Below the pieces are notes generated by a model. The model was not told the origin of the DNA. It was given only the letters and a program-made list of their open reading frames with translations, and searched no databases. Shown here one piece after another: positions 44,582-54,895 of a stretch of 64,000 nt of DNA (its first letter is position 1; each line of letters starts with the position of its first letter). A program made the translations under genes and the position numbers. The stretch is from Marinimicrobium agarilyticum DSM 16975. GTDB taxonomy: Bacteria > Pseudomonadota > Gammaproteobacteria > Pseudomonadales > Cellvibrionaceae. Location of the stretch: positions 7,501 to 71,500 of the forward strand of contig NZ_AUHU01000016.1 of the NCBI RefSeq assembly GCF_000423345.1. Direction: 5' to 3'.

Positions 44582-45986
44582 ACTGACGGTATTGGCGGCA
44601 GCAATCGCCTTGGCCAGCGGCTGCGCCATGGGCCCGGATTACCGGGCTCAAGCACCCGAACTACCCGAGCAGTGGCCCGGGGAATCTCCCCAGACGCAAA
44701 CCACGCAAGATTGGCAACAGTGGTGGACCCGTTTCGAGGACCCGACGCTCAACCAACTGGTGAGCCGGTCGCTGGACGACAACTTGAGCCTTCGGGTTCA
44801 GATCGAACGGATCGAACAGGCCCGGGCCGAACTCGGCCTGAGCAAGGCCAACCGCTGGCCCTCTCTCAGTGCCCAGGCGGACGCCACCCGCGCGCTTACC
44901 TCCGCCGAGGTGGCGCCAGCGGTTCAAGGCGGAGGCCAGATCGGAAACCAGTTCTCCGTGGCCGGCGTGCTGAGTTACGAGCTGGACCTCTGGGGACGCC
45001 TGGCGCGAGAAAAAGAAGCGGCGGCTGCCCGACTGGCGCAAACGATTTATGGCACCGAAGCGGTTCGGCTGAACCTGATCACCGAGGTGGTCACGACCTA
45101 CTTCAACCTTCGAGCCGCCGAGCAACAATTGCAGATCACCCGAGACACCATCGCTTCGAGAGAACAGACGCTCGAACTTGAGCAACTGCGTTATGACAGT
45201 GGCGCCAGTGATCCCCTGAACATCCGACAGGCGCGCGCGGAGCTGGAAACCACACGGGCTCAACTGCCGCTGCAAGTGCAGCAGGTTCATGAACTACGCA
45301 GTGCTCTGGCGGTGTTGGCCGGATACGAACCGCGAGCGTTAATCGGGGCCCTGAATTTCGGTGACGGTAAACTCTCGGACATTGCCTTGCCGGACTCCCT
45401 CCCCACCGTTTTACCCTCGGAGTTACTGCAACGCCGGCCCGACATCCGCGCCAGCGAGGCCAACCTCAAGGCGGCCACCGCACAAGTGGGCGTGGCGCAA
45501 GCCCAGCGCTTCCCGAGTCTGAACCTGACGGCACTGGGCGGCAGCGCCGCGCTCGATGCCAGCGACCTGTTTACCGCCCCGGCGGAAATGTGGAGCGTCG
45601 GCGCAAACCTGGCCGGCCCGCTGTTTGACTTCGGCCGCACCGGTGCGCGCGTGGACAGTGCCGAGTCGCAATTGGCTCAAGCCCAGAGCAACTACCAGCT
45701 GTCGGTGATCAGCGCGTTCAAAGAAACACGGGACGCACTGACGCTGTACCGCACCGCCGACCAACGTGTGGCCGCCGTGCGCCGACAAACTCAGGCCATT
45801 CAGGAAACCCTTGAACTGGCGCAACTGCAATACGACGCCGGGCGCATCGGCTTCTACGAGCTGCTGGACGCTCAACGAGGCTTGCTGAATGCCCAGCTTG
45901 CCTTAAGCCAGGCGCTCAGCAACCGTTTGACGGCCAGCGCCACTTTGTTCAAAACCATGGGCGGTGGCTGGAACCACAGCCTTTAA
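44574..45986 (+). CDS. RND outer-membrane channel lipoprotein (OprM/NodT family)
   Basis: A 470-residue TolC-like channel. Lipobox [12 protein letters not shown], the typical NodT start. Two repeated halves of about 200 residues form the alpha-barrel ([20 protein letters not shown] and [20 protein letters not shown] are the canonical segments). The DLFGR-type motif reads [13 protein letters not shown]. The ATG at 44574 has GGGGAG at good spacing and overlaps the pump stop. Completes a tripartite pump. Confidence 0.94.
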   Translation: MRKLTVLAAAIALASGCAMGPDYRAQAPELPEQWPGESPQTQTTQDWQQWWTRFEDPTLNQLVSRSLDDNLSLRVQIERIEQARAELGLSKANRWPSLSAQADATRALTSAEVAPAVQGGGQIGNQFSVAGVLSYELDLWGRLAREKEAAAARLAQTIYGTEAVRLNLITEVVTTYFNLRAAEQQLQITRDTIASREQTLELEQLRYDSGASDPLNIRQARAELETTRAQLPLQVQQVHELRSALAVLAGYEPRALIGALNFGDGKLSDIALPDSLPTVLPSELLQRRPDIRASEANLKAATAQVGVAQAQRFPSLNLTALGGSAALDASDLFTAPAEMWSVGANLAGPLFDFGRTGARVDSAESQLAQAQSNYQLSVISAFKETRDALTLYRTADQRVAAVRRQTQAIQETLELAQLQYDAGRIGFYELLDAQRGLLNAQLALSQALSNRLTASATLFKTMGGGWNHSL

Positions 45987-45994
45987 ACGTCTTC

Positions 45995-46023
45995 CTCAGC
46001 GATGGGGCTGCCCCATCGCTGAG
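45995..46023 (+). terminator. Long hairpin after the efflux operon
   Basis: A 13-bp perfect stem CTCAGCGATGGGG / CCCCATCGCTGAG with a CTG loop, 9 bases after the channel gene. No T-run follows, so it may act as a 3' stabiliser or a weak terminator. Confidence 0.6.
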
Positions 46024-46160
46024 TGGTCCCATGTTGTCAATACACACTTGGCGAAGTGCCGTTGAATGCAGCCGGTCTCGCCAACACTTTTTTACGCATT
46101 ATTTTTCTCCGTTCTGTTAGCTTATTAGCGTCGAGTTTTCATATTCAAGCGATATCGAGA

Positions 46161-46192
46161 ACAGGTCCCTTAGAGCGTCGCTCTTAACCTGT
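46161..46192 (+). promoter_or_regulatory. Leader hairpin before the YejM-like gene
   Basis: ACAGGT (46161-46166) pairs with ACCTGT (46187-46192) and encloses AGAGC-GTC-GCTCT (46172-46184). A two-tier hairpin 32 bases before the start. No T-run, so it is not an obvious attenuator. Confidence 0.4.
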
Positions 46193-46224
46193 GACCTCAG
46201 ACGAGAGTCGCAAGGAGCCACTGA

Positions 46225-48087
46225 ATGTCTTTCCTGTCAAAGAGCCAGCACTCCTCCAAGGAACGTCTTCGTTGGAGCGGTTGGTTTATTGTAGTGAACA
46301 GTTTTATCGCCGCCTTGATGGGTGTGCGCTATCTGCCCTGGATTCATATTCCCGATGTGGGCACGGGCGTCTATGTCACGCTGGCCTTTATTGCGCAGTT
46401 TTCGTTGCTGGCCTGGCTGTTTGGGTTGCCATTGCTACTGATCAGCTGGCTTCTTCCGGCACGTTTTCTGCGACCGGTTGCCGTGATGCTCGGAACCCTG
46501 GGCCTGTCGCTGCTATTGCTCGACACCGTCGTCTATCACCAGTTTCGCTTTCATGTGTCGAGCTTCGTGATCGAGTTGGTTATGGGCGGTGGCACCGAGA
46601 TATTTTCGTTTTCCTGGCTGACCTGGGTGGTCGGTATCACCGCCATTGTCGCTATTGCCCTTCTACAGTGGCAAGTTGCCCGTCAGCTTTGGCGCCACAG
46701 CCGATTCCGCACAGGCTTATGGGTTCCGCTCCTGCTTCTGGGCACCAGCCAATTGGCCGCCCACGGCTGGAATGCTTGGGCCGACGCCCACTACAACAGC
46801 CGCATTACCGGCGTTGCCCGTCACCTTCCGCTATACCATGCGGCAACCGCGAAACGCTTTTTCAACGAGTACGGTCTGGTGGACCCGCAGCAGGTGCGAG
46901 ACAGCCGCATGGCCGAGTCCCTGAACCAGTCGGCTGCCACGTCGGACCTCGACTATCCCAAGGCCGCTCTGCATTGCGAGCCACCAAAGGCCACGCCAAA
47001 CCTTCTGGTGGTTGTGGTGGACTCCCTGCGCTGGGACATGCTGGACCCGCGCTGGATGCCAAGCACTTACCAGTTCTCTCGCCAGGCCATGACCTTTGAC
47101 AGGCACTACAGTAACGGCAATGCCACCAAGCCCGGCCTGTTTACTCTGTTCTACGGCTTGCCCGCCAACTATTGGGATGCCTTCAGTGCCCACCAGCAAC
47201 CGCCGGTACTGATCCAGCGGCTGCAAGCTCTTCAATACCAAACCAAAGTGCTCGCCTCAGCCACGCTGGTCAGCCCCGCATTTGATCGCAATGTGTTTGC
47301 TTCCATCAGCGACTTGCGCCTCAAAACGCCCGGCGACACCTCCTGGCAGAGAGACATCCAGATTACCGACGATTGGCTGGCGTTCACGCAGGCACGCAGC
47401 GACCAGCACGCAAAGGCTCCTTTCTTTGGTTTTCTGTTTTACGACGCCCCCCACAACTACGAGGTGCCGCCCGATTACCCTCGTATCCAACCCTACTGGG
47501 ACCCGGTCAACCAACTGGCGCTGGACAATGAGTTCGACCCGGAGCCGTTCAAGAACGTGTACAAAACCACAGTGCGGTTTGTTGACGAACAGATCCAACG
47601 GGTGCTGAGCGATCTGGAAAAACGGCAGTTGCTGGAAAACACCGTGGTCGTCATCACCTCGGACCATGGTCAGGAGTTCAACGACAACGGCAAGAACTAC
47701 TGGGGCCACGGCAGCAACTTCACTCGCTACCAGCTACAGGTTCCCCTGGTGGTCCACTGGCCCGGGAAGGCGCCCCGTCAAATATCAGAGCCGACCGAGC
47801 ACTTTGACGTCGCGCCGACATTGATGTCAGGTCTGCTTGGTTGCGGTGATACCCCTACAGAGCAATATGCGACCGGTGAGGGGTTATTCGCCTCACCGGA
47901 GCGCGACTGGACCATCGCCCACAGCTACATGAACTCCGCGCTGCTGACCGAAACATTGCAGCTGGTCACCTACCCCACCGGTGGGATCGATCTGCTCAGC
48001 CAGGAACTGGCACCGCTGGAAAACACGCCACTTCCGACCAAGATCATCCGGCAAGCGCTAGAGGAGCAGTCCCGCTTCTACCCTTAA
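46225..48087 (+). CDS. yejM: DUF3413/sulfatase-fold inner-membrane protein (YejM/LapC-like)
   Basis: A 620-residue inner-membrane protein with about five N-terminal helices (DUF3413), then a periplasmic alkaline-phosphatase/sulfatase-fold domain: VVVDSLRWDMLDP, NGNATKPGLFTLFYGLP, VVITSDHGQEFNDNGKNYWG and QVPLVVHWPGKAP. In E. coli YejM (PbgA/LapC) senses lipid A and controls LpxC breakdown through LapB. Domain order and length fit this family. The start MSFLSKSQHSS follows a CAAGGAG site. It may instead be a phosphoethanolamine-transferase-like relative, but the DUF3413 helices argue for YejM. Confidence 0.88.
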   Translation: MSFLSKSQHSSKERLRWSGWFIVVNSFIAALMGVRYLPWIHIPDVGTGVYVTLAFIAQFSLLAWLFGLPLLLISWLLPARFLRPVAVMLGTLGLSLLLLDTVVYHQFRFHVSSFVIELVMGGGTEIFSFSWLTWVVGITAIVAIALLQWQVARQLWRHSRFRTGLWVPLLLLGTSQLAAHGWNAWADAHYNSRITGVARHLPLYHAATAKRFFNEYGLVDPQQVRDSRMAESLNQSAATSDLDYPKAALHCEPPKATPNLLVVVVDSLRWDMLDPRWMPSTYQFSRQAMTFDRHYSNGNATKPGLFTLFYGLPANYWDAFSAHQQPPVLIQRLQALQYQTKVLASATLVSPAFDRNVFASISDLRLKTPGDTSWQRDIQITDDWLAFTQARSDQHAKAPFFGFLFYDAPHNYEVPPDYPRIQPYWDPVNQLALDNEFDPEPFKNVYKTTVRFVDEQIQRVLSDLEKRQLLENTVVVITSDHGQEFNDNGKNYWGHGSNFTRYQLQVPLVVHWPGKAPRQISEPTEHFDVAPTLMSGLLGCGDTPTEQYATGEGLFASPERDWTIAHSYMNSALLTETLQLVTYPTGGIDLLSQELAPLENTPLPTKIIRQALEEQSRFYP

Positions 48088-48090
48088 GGT

Positions 48091-48618
48091 CTATCCTCGC
48101 GGTTGATTGCCGGCGTCACGCCGCTGGGCGAGCCACAAACGGACAATCGTGCTGGAGTTGACACTGATCAGGGTCACCTCCAGCAGGGTTCCACCGATCG
48201 AGCCCACCGCCACGTTGTTGGCCAACCAGAAGCTCGCCCCCACTAAAAAGGCGAGCCGCATACGGATACCGGTCAGGCAAAACAGGGCATAGGTGCCAAT
48301 GCAGGCACCGATCACGGGCAGCCAGTCGTACCACCGTTCCGCCAACCAACCGCCGAGCAGAAGACTGACCCCGATGAACAGCCAGGCCACCAGGCGCGAG
48401 CTGGTTTTCAATGAAAGCGCAGTACGGATCACCGCCAGGAATGAGCTCAACACGGCCGTGGGAGCGCCGAGCAGGGCGAAGTGCAAGCAGTTGTTGAACT
48501 GCAGGATGAACATGAAGATTTTCAGCTTGCGGTCGTCTCGCTGGAAAAAGCAATACACCCCCAAGCCGTAGCTGACCAGACCGAGCGCCTGGCCAGCAAC
48601 GAGCATGATATCGGACAA
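48091..48618 (-). CDS. YgjV family inner-membrane protein
   Basis: A 175-residue protein with five to six hydrophobic helices (VAGQALGLVSYGLGVYCFF, LKIFMFILQFNNCLHFALLG, GACIGTYALFCLTG), fitting the bacterial YgjV/Imp-YgjV family of unknown function. The start is a TTG at 48618; an ATG four codons later (48606) lacks a ribosome site. It lies 11 bases after fghA on the same strand, probably co-transcribed with the formaldehyde genes. Confidence 0.78.
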   Translation of the reverse strand: MSDIMLVAGQALGLVSYGLGVYCFFQRDDRKLKIFMFILQFNNCLHFALLGAPTAVLSSFLAVIRTALSLKTSSRLVAWLFIGVSLLLGGWLAERWYDWLPVIGACIGTYALFCLTGIRMRLAFLVGASFWLANNVAVGSIGGTLLEVTLISVNSSTIVRLWLAQRRDAGNQPRG

Positions 48619-48629
48619 GGCAGGCGACC

Positions 48630-49469
48630 TTACTTCAGATGCTGCGCGTGAAAGCGCAAGTGATCTTCAATAAATGTGGCGATAAAGTAGTAGCTGTGGT
48701 CGTATCCTGGCTGCATCCGCAACGTCAGAGGCGCGCCCGAGGCTTGCGCGGCCGCTTTCAGGGTGTCGGGTTTGAGTTGCTCCTGAAGGAAGTTGTCCGC
48801 CTCCCCCTGGTCCACCAGAATCGGCAGCTTGCTGCCCTCCTCCTTGAGCCACTCGCTGGCGTCGTACTCGCGCCACAAGCCTTCATCGTCTCCCAGGTAT
48901 TCGGTAAACGCCTTACGACCCCACGGGCAATCCATGGGGTGGCAGATGGGGCTGAAGGCGGAGATGGAGCGGTAAACATCCTGGTGGCGCAAGCCCATCA
49001 CCAAGGCGCCATGCCCGCCCATCGAGTGACCCGCAATCGAGCGCTGGCTGTTGATGGGCAGTTCACTCTCGACCAGTTGGGGCAGCTCCCGGAAAACGTA
49101 GTCATACATGTGATAGTGCGTTTCCCAGGGGGCCTTGAGGGCATTGACGTAAAAGCCCGCCCCATGGCCCAGGTCGTAAGCGCCATCTGGCGCATCCGGT
49201 ACCTGTTCACCACGGGGGCTGGTGTCCGGCGCGACAATCGCCAGGCCCAACTCATTGGCCACACGCTGTGCACCCGCCTTCTGCATGAAATTTTCATCGG
49301 TACAGGTCAGCCCCGACAACCAGTAGACCGCGGGCACTTTGCTCACCTCAGCGGCCTGCGGCAAAAACACCGCGAAGCGCATGGTGCAGTTGAGCACCTC
49401 GGACTCGTGTGTGTACTGGCGGTGCCATCCGCCGAACGACTTGTTGCTGCTCTGCAGTTCCAGCGTCAT
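48630..49469 (-). CDS. fghA: S-formylglutathione hydrolase
   Basis: A 279-residue alpha/beta hydrolase that splits S-formylglutathione into formate and glutathione, the second step of formaldehyde detoxification. The nucleophile serine is in IAGHSMGGHGALVMG; YWLSGLTCTDENFMQKAG and the late histidine in GYDHSYYFI complete the esterase-D signature. 12 bases downstream of frmA. Confidence 0.95.
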   Translation of the reverse strand: MTLELQSSNKSFGGWHRQYTHESEVLNCTMRFAVFLPQAAEVSKVPAVYWLSGLTCTDENFMQKAGAQRVANELGLAIVAPDTSPRGEQVPDAPDGAYDLGHGAGFYVNALKAPWETHYHMYDYVFRELPQLVESELPINSQRSIAGHSMGGHGALVMGLRHQDVYRSISAFSPICHPMDCPWGRKAFTEYLGDDEGLWREYDASEWLKEEGSKLPILVDQGEADNFLQEQLKPDTLKAAAQASGAPLTLRMQPGYDHSYYFIATFIEDHLRFHAQHLK

Positions 49470-49481
49470 AGCGCCTCCTCT

Positions 49482-50633
<1,152 letters not shown>

Positions 50634-50780
50634 TTAGACGACCGAACACCGGTTCGTCAAAGTCACTTTTTGAGACCTTTACGTCTCGAGGGGTGCCGGG
50701 TTTCACGGCCGACGGTTGATATTGCCGCATGGGGGACCTATAACCCTAGGGTAGCCATTCACGACAACTAGAGCGACACC

Positions 50781-51560
50781 ATGATTCTGATGCCAAACAA
50801 CATCGTCCATTTCTGGTTGGTGGACCGGCGGTCGATCGACCTCGAACCTCAGCGCTCCATCTACATGAAATGGCTGAGCGAGGAGGAGCGGAAGCGCGTG
50901 CACGACTTCTCCCGGGACGAACTGCGGGACAGCCAGCTCATTACCCGCGCGGGCCTGCGCGCCAGCCTGTCGCAGTACTCCGACAGCATGCCGCCCAAAG
51001 CGTGGGAGTTCGAGCGAAGCGCCCGAGGCAAACCTCGCCTGGCAGACCAGTCCCCCATGAACGAGCTGAGCTTCAATCTCAGTCATAGCGGCGACTGGCT
51101 GGCCGTCGGTGTCACGGTGGACAACCAGATTGGCGTCGACCTTCAACGCCGACACCATCAACAGTCACTACTGGACCTGGCCCAACGCTTTTTCAGCGCT
51201 GAGGAGGCCGAAACACTGGCCGCCCAGCCCGAAACACGGCAATCCGAGTACTTTTTCCGCCTCTGGACGCTGAAGGAGGCCTACCTGAAGGCCCGGGGCC
51301 TGGGAATCGCCAACGGCCTGGACAAGGTCCGCTTTGACATCGACAACAATGGGCTGATTACCGCTGAATTCGACCCCGAACTTGAGGATGAACCCAGGGA
51401 GTGGCAGTTTCACCACTACGAGCTGGAGGACGACTACTGTCTCTCGCTGGCGCTTCGCCAGCCGCGCGCTCAGGACGCCTCCCCCCACTTTTACAAACTG
51501 ATTCCCGGTGAGACCTTCGAGCCGCTAGAGCGCATCGGACACGCGATCCGGCTTCAATAG
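50781..51560 (+). CDS. 4'-phosphopantetheinyl transferase, Sfp type
   Basis: A 259-residue Sfp/HetI-type enzyme that attaches phosphopantetheine to carrier proteins of NRPS, PKS or fatty acid synthases. Conserved motifs: RGKPRLADQ, SFNLSHSGDWLAVGVT, IGVDLQRRH and the magnesium-binding FFRLWTLKEAYLKARGLGI. It stands alone; no carrier protein or biosynthetic cluster is inside the window. Confidence 0.92.
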   Translation: MILMPNNIVHFWLVDRRSIDLEPQRSIYMKWLSEEERKRVHDFSRDELRDSQLITRAGLRASLSQYSDSMPPKAWEFERSARGKPRLADQSPMNELSFNLSHSGDWLAVGVTVDNQIGVDLQRRHHQQSLLDLAQRFFSAEEAETLAAQPETRQSEYFFRLWTLKEAYLKARGLGIANGLDKVRFDIDNNGLITAEFDPELEDEPREWQFHHYELEDDYCLSLALRQPRAQDASPHFYKLIPGETFEPLERIGHAIRLQ

Positions 51561-51612
51561 GCCAGCAGTAAAGCACAGCCGGGGGCCGCGCCGCCACCGG
51601 CCCACGGGCCCT

Positions 51613-51629
51613 CTGTAAAGCTCTGTAAA
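51613..51629 (-). promoter_or_regulatory. CTGTAAA tandem before the GH51 gene
   Basis: CTGTAAA-GCT-CTGTAAA; on the minus strand this is TTTACAG-AGC-TTTACAG, the same heptamer at the same ten-base phasing as the site before mipA. It lies about 50 bases before a TATGAT -10 candidate (51682-51687) for the arabinofuranosidase gene. Confidence 0.5.
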
Positions 51630-51752
51630 GAGCTTCATCCTGGCAAAAAGCCTCGTGTAGGCTCGCGCCCAGTATTTATCGTATGATATTTTATTGCTCC
51701 GACCGACACTACGACCGCCTTTCAAAAAAGACGTTAATAAAAAGGATCGCTT

Positions 51753-53285
51753 ATGAAACTGCTGAGTTCCATCATCCTCTCTGCCAGCCTGGCCATGCCG
51801 GCCATGGCGGCTTCCACCCATAAAATGACCGTTGAGACCGAAGAGAGCGCTGGCACTATCAGTCGGCACATCTACGGCCACTTCGCTGAGCACCTGGGCC
51901 GCGGCATCTATGACGGCCTGTGGAAAAAAGACGACAACGGTGACTACATCATCCGTGATGATGTGGTCGACGCCCTGAAAGAGCTGGGCGTTCCGAACTT
52001 GCGCTGGCCCGGCGGCTGCTTCGCCGACTACTACTTTTGGGAAGACGGTATCGGTCCGAAGGACGAGCGCCCCTCCGTGGTCAACAACCTCTGGGGCGGC
52101 GTAACCGAAGACAACTCTGTGGGCACCCACGAGTTCATGGACCTGGTGGCCGAGCTGGAAACCGACCCCATCGTGGTGGGCAACGTCGGAAGCGGCACCG
52201 TCGAGGAGATGGCGAACTGGTGGCAATACATCAACCACCCCGGCAACAGCCCCATGTCCAAGCTGCGGGCGGAAAACGGTCGGGAGAAGCCCTGGAACGT
52301 CAAATACTGGGGCGTGGGCAATGAGAGCTGGGGCTGTGGCGGCAATATGCGCCCGGAATACTACGCGGACCTGTACCGCCGCTTTGCCACCTTCCTCCAC
52401 CCCTATGAAAACGTCAAACCCTTCCGCATCGCCGCCGGCGCCGCCGGGGCGGACTACAACTGGACCGACGTTGTCATGGAGCGGGCCGGCGACATGATCG
52501 ACGGGCTGGATCTGCACCACTACACCATCCAGGGTTCCTGGGAGACCCACAAGGGCCAGGCCGTGGACTTCGATGAAAGCGACTGGTTCGAGCTGATGGA
52601 CCGGGCCATCGAAATGGACGAGATCATCACTGGCCATAAAAAGATGATGGACAAGCACGACCCCGAAAAGCGGGTTTGGCTGATTGTGGGTGAGTGGGGT
52701 ACCTGGCACGAACAACAGGAAGGGAGTATTCCCGGTTTCCTGTACCAGCAGAACACCCTGCGCGACGCGTTGACCGCCTCGGTAACCCTGGACATTTTCC
52801 ACCAGCACCTGGACCGGGTAAAAATGGCCAACATCGCTCAGACCGTGAACGTTCTGCAGGCCATGATTCTGACCGATGGCGAGCAGATGCTGCTGACCCC
52901 GACCTATCACGTATTTGATATGTACAAGGTCCACCGCGATGCCACGGCGCTCAAGTTCAAGCTGAACGAGGGCAAATACCGCTATGACGGCAAGTCACTA
53001 CCCGCGCTCAGTGCCACCGCGTCCATGGACAAAGAAGGCCGCACCCACATCAGCCTGACCAATATCGATCCGAATCAGGCACGAACCGTGGAGATTGAGC
53101 TGGAAGACATGGACAACGTGAACGTCAGCGCCGGGCGCATCCTGACCGCCGAGGCCATGAACGCCCACAACACCTTCGACCAGCCGAACAACCTGGTGCC
53201 TGTCGAGTTTGACGGCGCCCGCGTTGAAGACGGCAAGTTGATCGTGGATATGCCCGCGAAATCGCTGGTGACATTGACCCTGTAA
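51753..53285 (+). CDS. abfA: Secreted alpha-L-arabinofuranosidase, GH51
   Basis: A 510-residue enzyme that removes arabinose from arabinan or arabinoxylan. A signal peptide (LLSSIILSASLAMPAMAAS) precedes a TIM barrel starting ISRHIYGHFAEHLGRGIYDG. The acid/base glutamate is in WGVGNESWGCGG (near residue 193) and the nucleophile in LIVGEWGTWHEQQEG (near 312). A C-terminal beta-sandwich completes it. Many bacterial GH51 enzymes are cytoplasmic; export suggests action in the periplasm or outside. It stands alone with an AAAAGGAT ribosome site. Confidence 0.94.
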   Translation: MKLLSSIILSASLAMPAMAASTHKMTVETEESAGTISRHIYGHFAEHLGRGIYDGLWKKDDNGDYIIRDDVVDALKELGVPNLRWPGGCFADYYFWEDGIGPKDERPSVVNNLWGGVTEDNSVGTHEFMDLVAELETDPIVVGNVGSGTVEEMANWWQYINHPGNSPMSKLRAENGREKPWNVKYWGVGNESWGCGGNMRPEYYADLYRRFATFLHPYENVKPFRIAAGAAGADYNWTDVVMERAGDMIDGLDLHHYTIQGSWETHKGQAVDFDESDWFELMDRAIEMDEIITGHKKMMDKHDPEKRVWLIVGEWGTWHEQQEGSIPGFLYQQNTLRDALTASVTLDIFHQHLDRVKMANIAQTVNVLQAMILTDGEQMLLTPTYHVFDMYKVHRDATALKFKLNEGKYRYDGKSLPALSATASMDKEGRTHISLTNIDPNQARTVEIELEDMDNVNVSAGRILTAEAMNAHNTFDQPNNLVPVEFDGARVEDGKLIVDMPAKSLVTLTL

Positions 53286-53300
53286 GCGTTTCTGAACATT

Positions 53301-53330
53301 GGAAGGCCGGTGGCGCGGTCCCGGCTTTCC
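53301..53330. terminator. Hairpin between convergent GH51 and DUF6445 genes
   Basis: GGAAGGCCGG pairs with CCGGCTTTCC (one GU). No T-run on either side, so a weak bidirectional terminator at best. Confidence 0.45.
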
Positions 53331-53332
53331 GA

Positions 53333-54049
53333 TCATGTATTCAGTAAAAACGTGTTGATCGACAACCGACCCTTCTCGGGGTCGGTCTCAAACGAAAACC
53401 CCTCCGCAATATTCCCCGAATGCAGACTGGTGCAGCGGTACAACAGCAGCCGGTTGAAGACCGCCTCGTAGGAGGCTATTCGTTCGAACTGTTCCGTATC
53501 GCCGTTGATATAAGCCGGGGAGGGCACTCGCCCCGCCTTGGCATCCGCCTCCAGCGCCGCCAGAAAGCGATCCCGACGCGATACATCGACTGACTCAAAG
53601 CCTGTGTCCCGATGACGATAAAAACCGGTACCGCCCTGCCCTGGCTCACACAGGAAGTGAATCATCGCCAGCTCCGTGGGGCTATTGGAATCAAAGTGGG
53701 GGATTCTCTGCACCGGGTGGAGTGCTTCGGGGGGCGTGGTCACCAAGGAGTAGGAGGATTCCACACTGGCCAGCTCATCGCGCCCGAGGCCGAACACCTC
53801 CTGGATCAGCCCCGGCAGGTTCTCGTAAAGCACCTGATAGTACGCCCGAGGCGCGGGGGTTCGCAGGCCCGGATAAAAACCCGTGTTATCGTGGAAGCCA
53901 CCTTGGGCGATGGCGTGGGCCCGCAGGGCACCGGCGCCGTCGAGGAACTGATCAATACAGACCACGGGCTGGCGCTCCCGACCGATGGTATCCACCTGTA
54001 CGCGACACTTCGGGTGCCGGCGTAGTACCGGCTCTTGAACAACGGCCAT
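53333..54049 (-). CDS. DUF6445 family protein, possible 2-oxoglutarate/iron oxygenase fold
   Basis: A 238-residue cytoplasmic protein of the DUF6445 family. Visible pattern: CIDQFLDGAGALRAHAI, HFDSNSPTELAMIHFLCEPGQ (split by one residue from the next motif), RHRDTGFESV, and TSLHSGNIAEGF plus RLSINTFLL. The HxD and later His, with an Arg following, look like a 2-oxoglutarate/Fe(II) dioxygenase triad; this is inference. Relatives occur near tryptophan-halogenase-like genes in TonB loci, but none is here. The start at MAVVQEPVL was preferred over a 13-residue extension. Confidence 0.78.
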   Translation of the reverse strand: MAVVQEPVLRRHPKCRVQVDTIGRERQPVVCIDQFLDGAGALRAHAIAQGGFHDNTGFYPGLRTPAPRAYYQVLYENLPGLIQEVFGLGRDELASVESSYSLVTTPPEALHPVQRIPHFDSNSPTELAMIHFLCEPGQGGTGFYRHRDTGFESVDVSRRDRFLAALEADAKAGRVPSPAYINGDTEQFERIASYEAVFNRLLLYRCTSLHSGNIAEGFSFETDPEKGRLSINTFLLNT

Positions 54050-54147
54050 TGGACGCCAACCTGTTTGTGATCGAAAATGGGAAACCACGCGAATTTTAGA
54101 GGTAAAGTGTACTCAGGTATTCAACCCGACCACAACAAGGTTTCATT

Positions 54148-54867
54148 ATGAAAAAAGTCCTCGGCATCATCGCTGTGCTCAGCGGGTTTATCGCCCTGTT
54201 TCTGGTCTTTGCCGCCGGCCCCAGCTATCGCAACGGCTGGCTGGAACTGGGGCAGGCGTTTACGCTGCTGCGCTGGGGCGCCATTATCGGCATTGCCAGC
54301 GTGCCACTGATCATCGGCTACGCTCTGTGGCGCAAGCCTCACGGCCGCTTGACCTCCGCTCTGGCCATCTCTGCCGTGGTGGGCCTGTTCAGTTTTTACC
54401 TGCCCTTCAGTCAGTGGCAGACGGCAAAGTCGGTCCCTCCGATTCACGACATCAGTACCGACCTGGACAACCCACCCGAATTCGTTGCTGTGCTGCCCCT
54501 GCGCAAAGACGCCCCCAACCCGCCCGGGTACGCGGGTGAGGAAACCGCCAAACAGCAGCGGGAGGCCTACCCGAACATTCAGCCGTTGATCGTGGATAAG
54601 CCCCCCGAAGCGGTATTCGACGCGGCCCTGTCCGCTGTCAGTAACCAGGGGTGGGCGCTCGCCGGGGCCGAGGTGCCCAGCCGCATCGAGGCCACCGACA
54701 CCACCCTCTGGTTCGGCTTCAAGGATGACATTGTCATTCGCATTCAACCCCACGAAGACGGCAGCCGGGTGGATGTGCGCAGCAAATCCCGCCTGGGGAA
54801 AAGCGATGTGGGGGCCAACGCCCAGCGCATCAAAGTGTTTATGGAAGCGCTTCAGGAAAACCTGTAG
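54148..54867 (+). CDS. DUF1499 family membrane protein
   Basis: A 239-residue protein with three N-terminal hydrophobic helices (ISAVVGLFSFYLPF is the third) and a C-terminal DUF1499 domain (VPPIHDISTDLDNPPEFVAV, EATDTTLWFGFKDDIVIRI, VDVRSKSRLGKSDVGANAQR). Function unknown. 28 bases before the deacetylase gene, probably one transcript. Confidence 0.88.
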   Translation: MKKVLGIIAVLSGFIALFLVFAAGPSYRNGWLELGQAFTLLRWGAIIGIASVPLIIGYALWRKPHGRLTSALAISAVVGLFSFYLPFSQWQTAKSVPPIHDISTDLDNPPEFVAVLPLRKDAPNPPGYAGEETAKQQREAYPNIQPLIVDKPPEAVFDAALSAVSNQGWALAGAEVPSRIEATDTTLWFGFKDDIVIRIQPHEDGSRVDVRSKSRLGKSDVGANAQRIKVFMEALQENL

Positions 54868-54895
54868 CCAACCGGCTTTCAACGGAGGGACGCCC

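Noticed and set aside
51525-52934. 469-codon minus-strand open frame opposite the GH51 gene
   Set aside because: Its sequence is a His/Val/Gly-rich mirror of abfA, with no motif or ribosome site. High GC keeps the antisense frame open.
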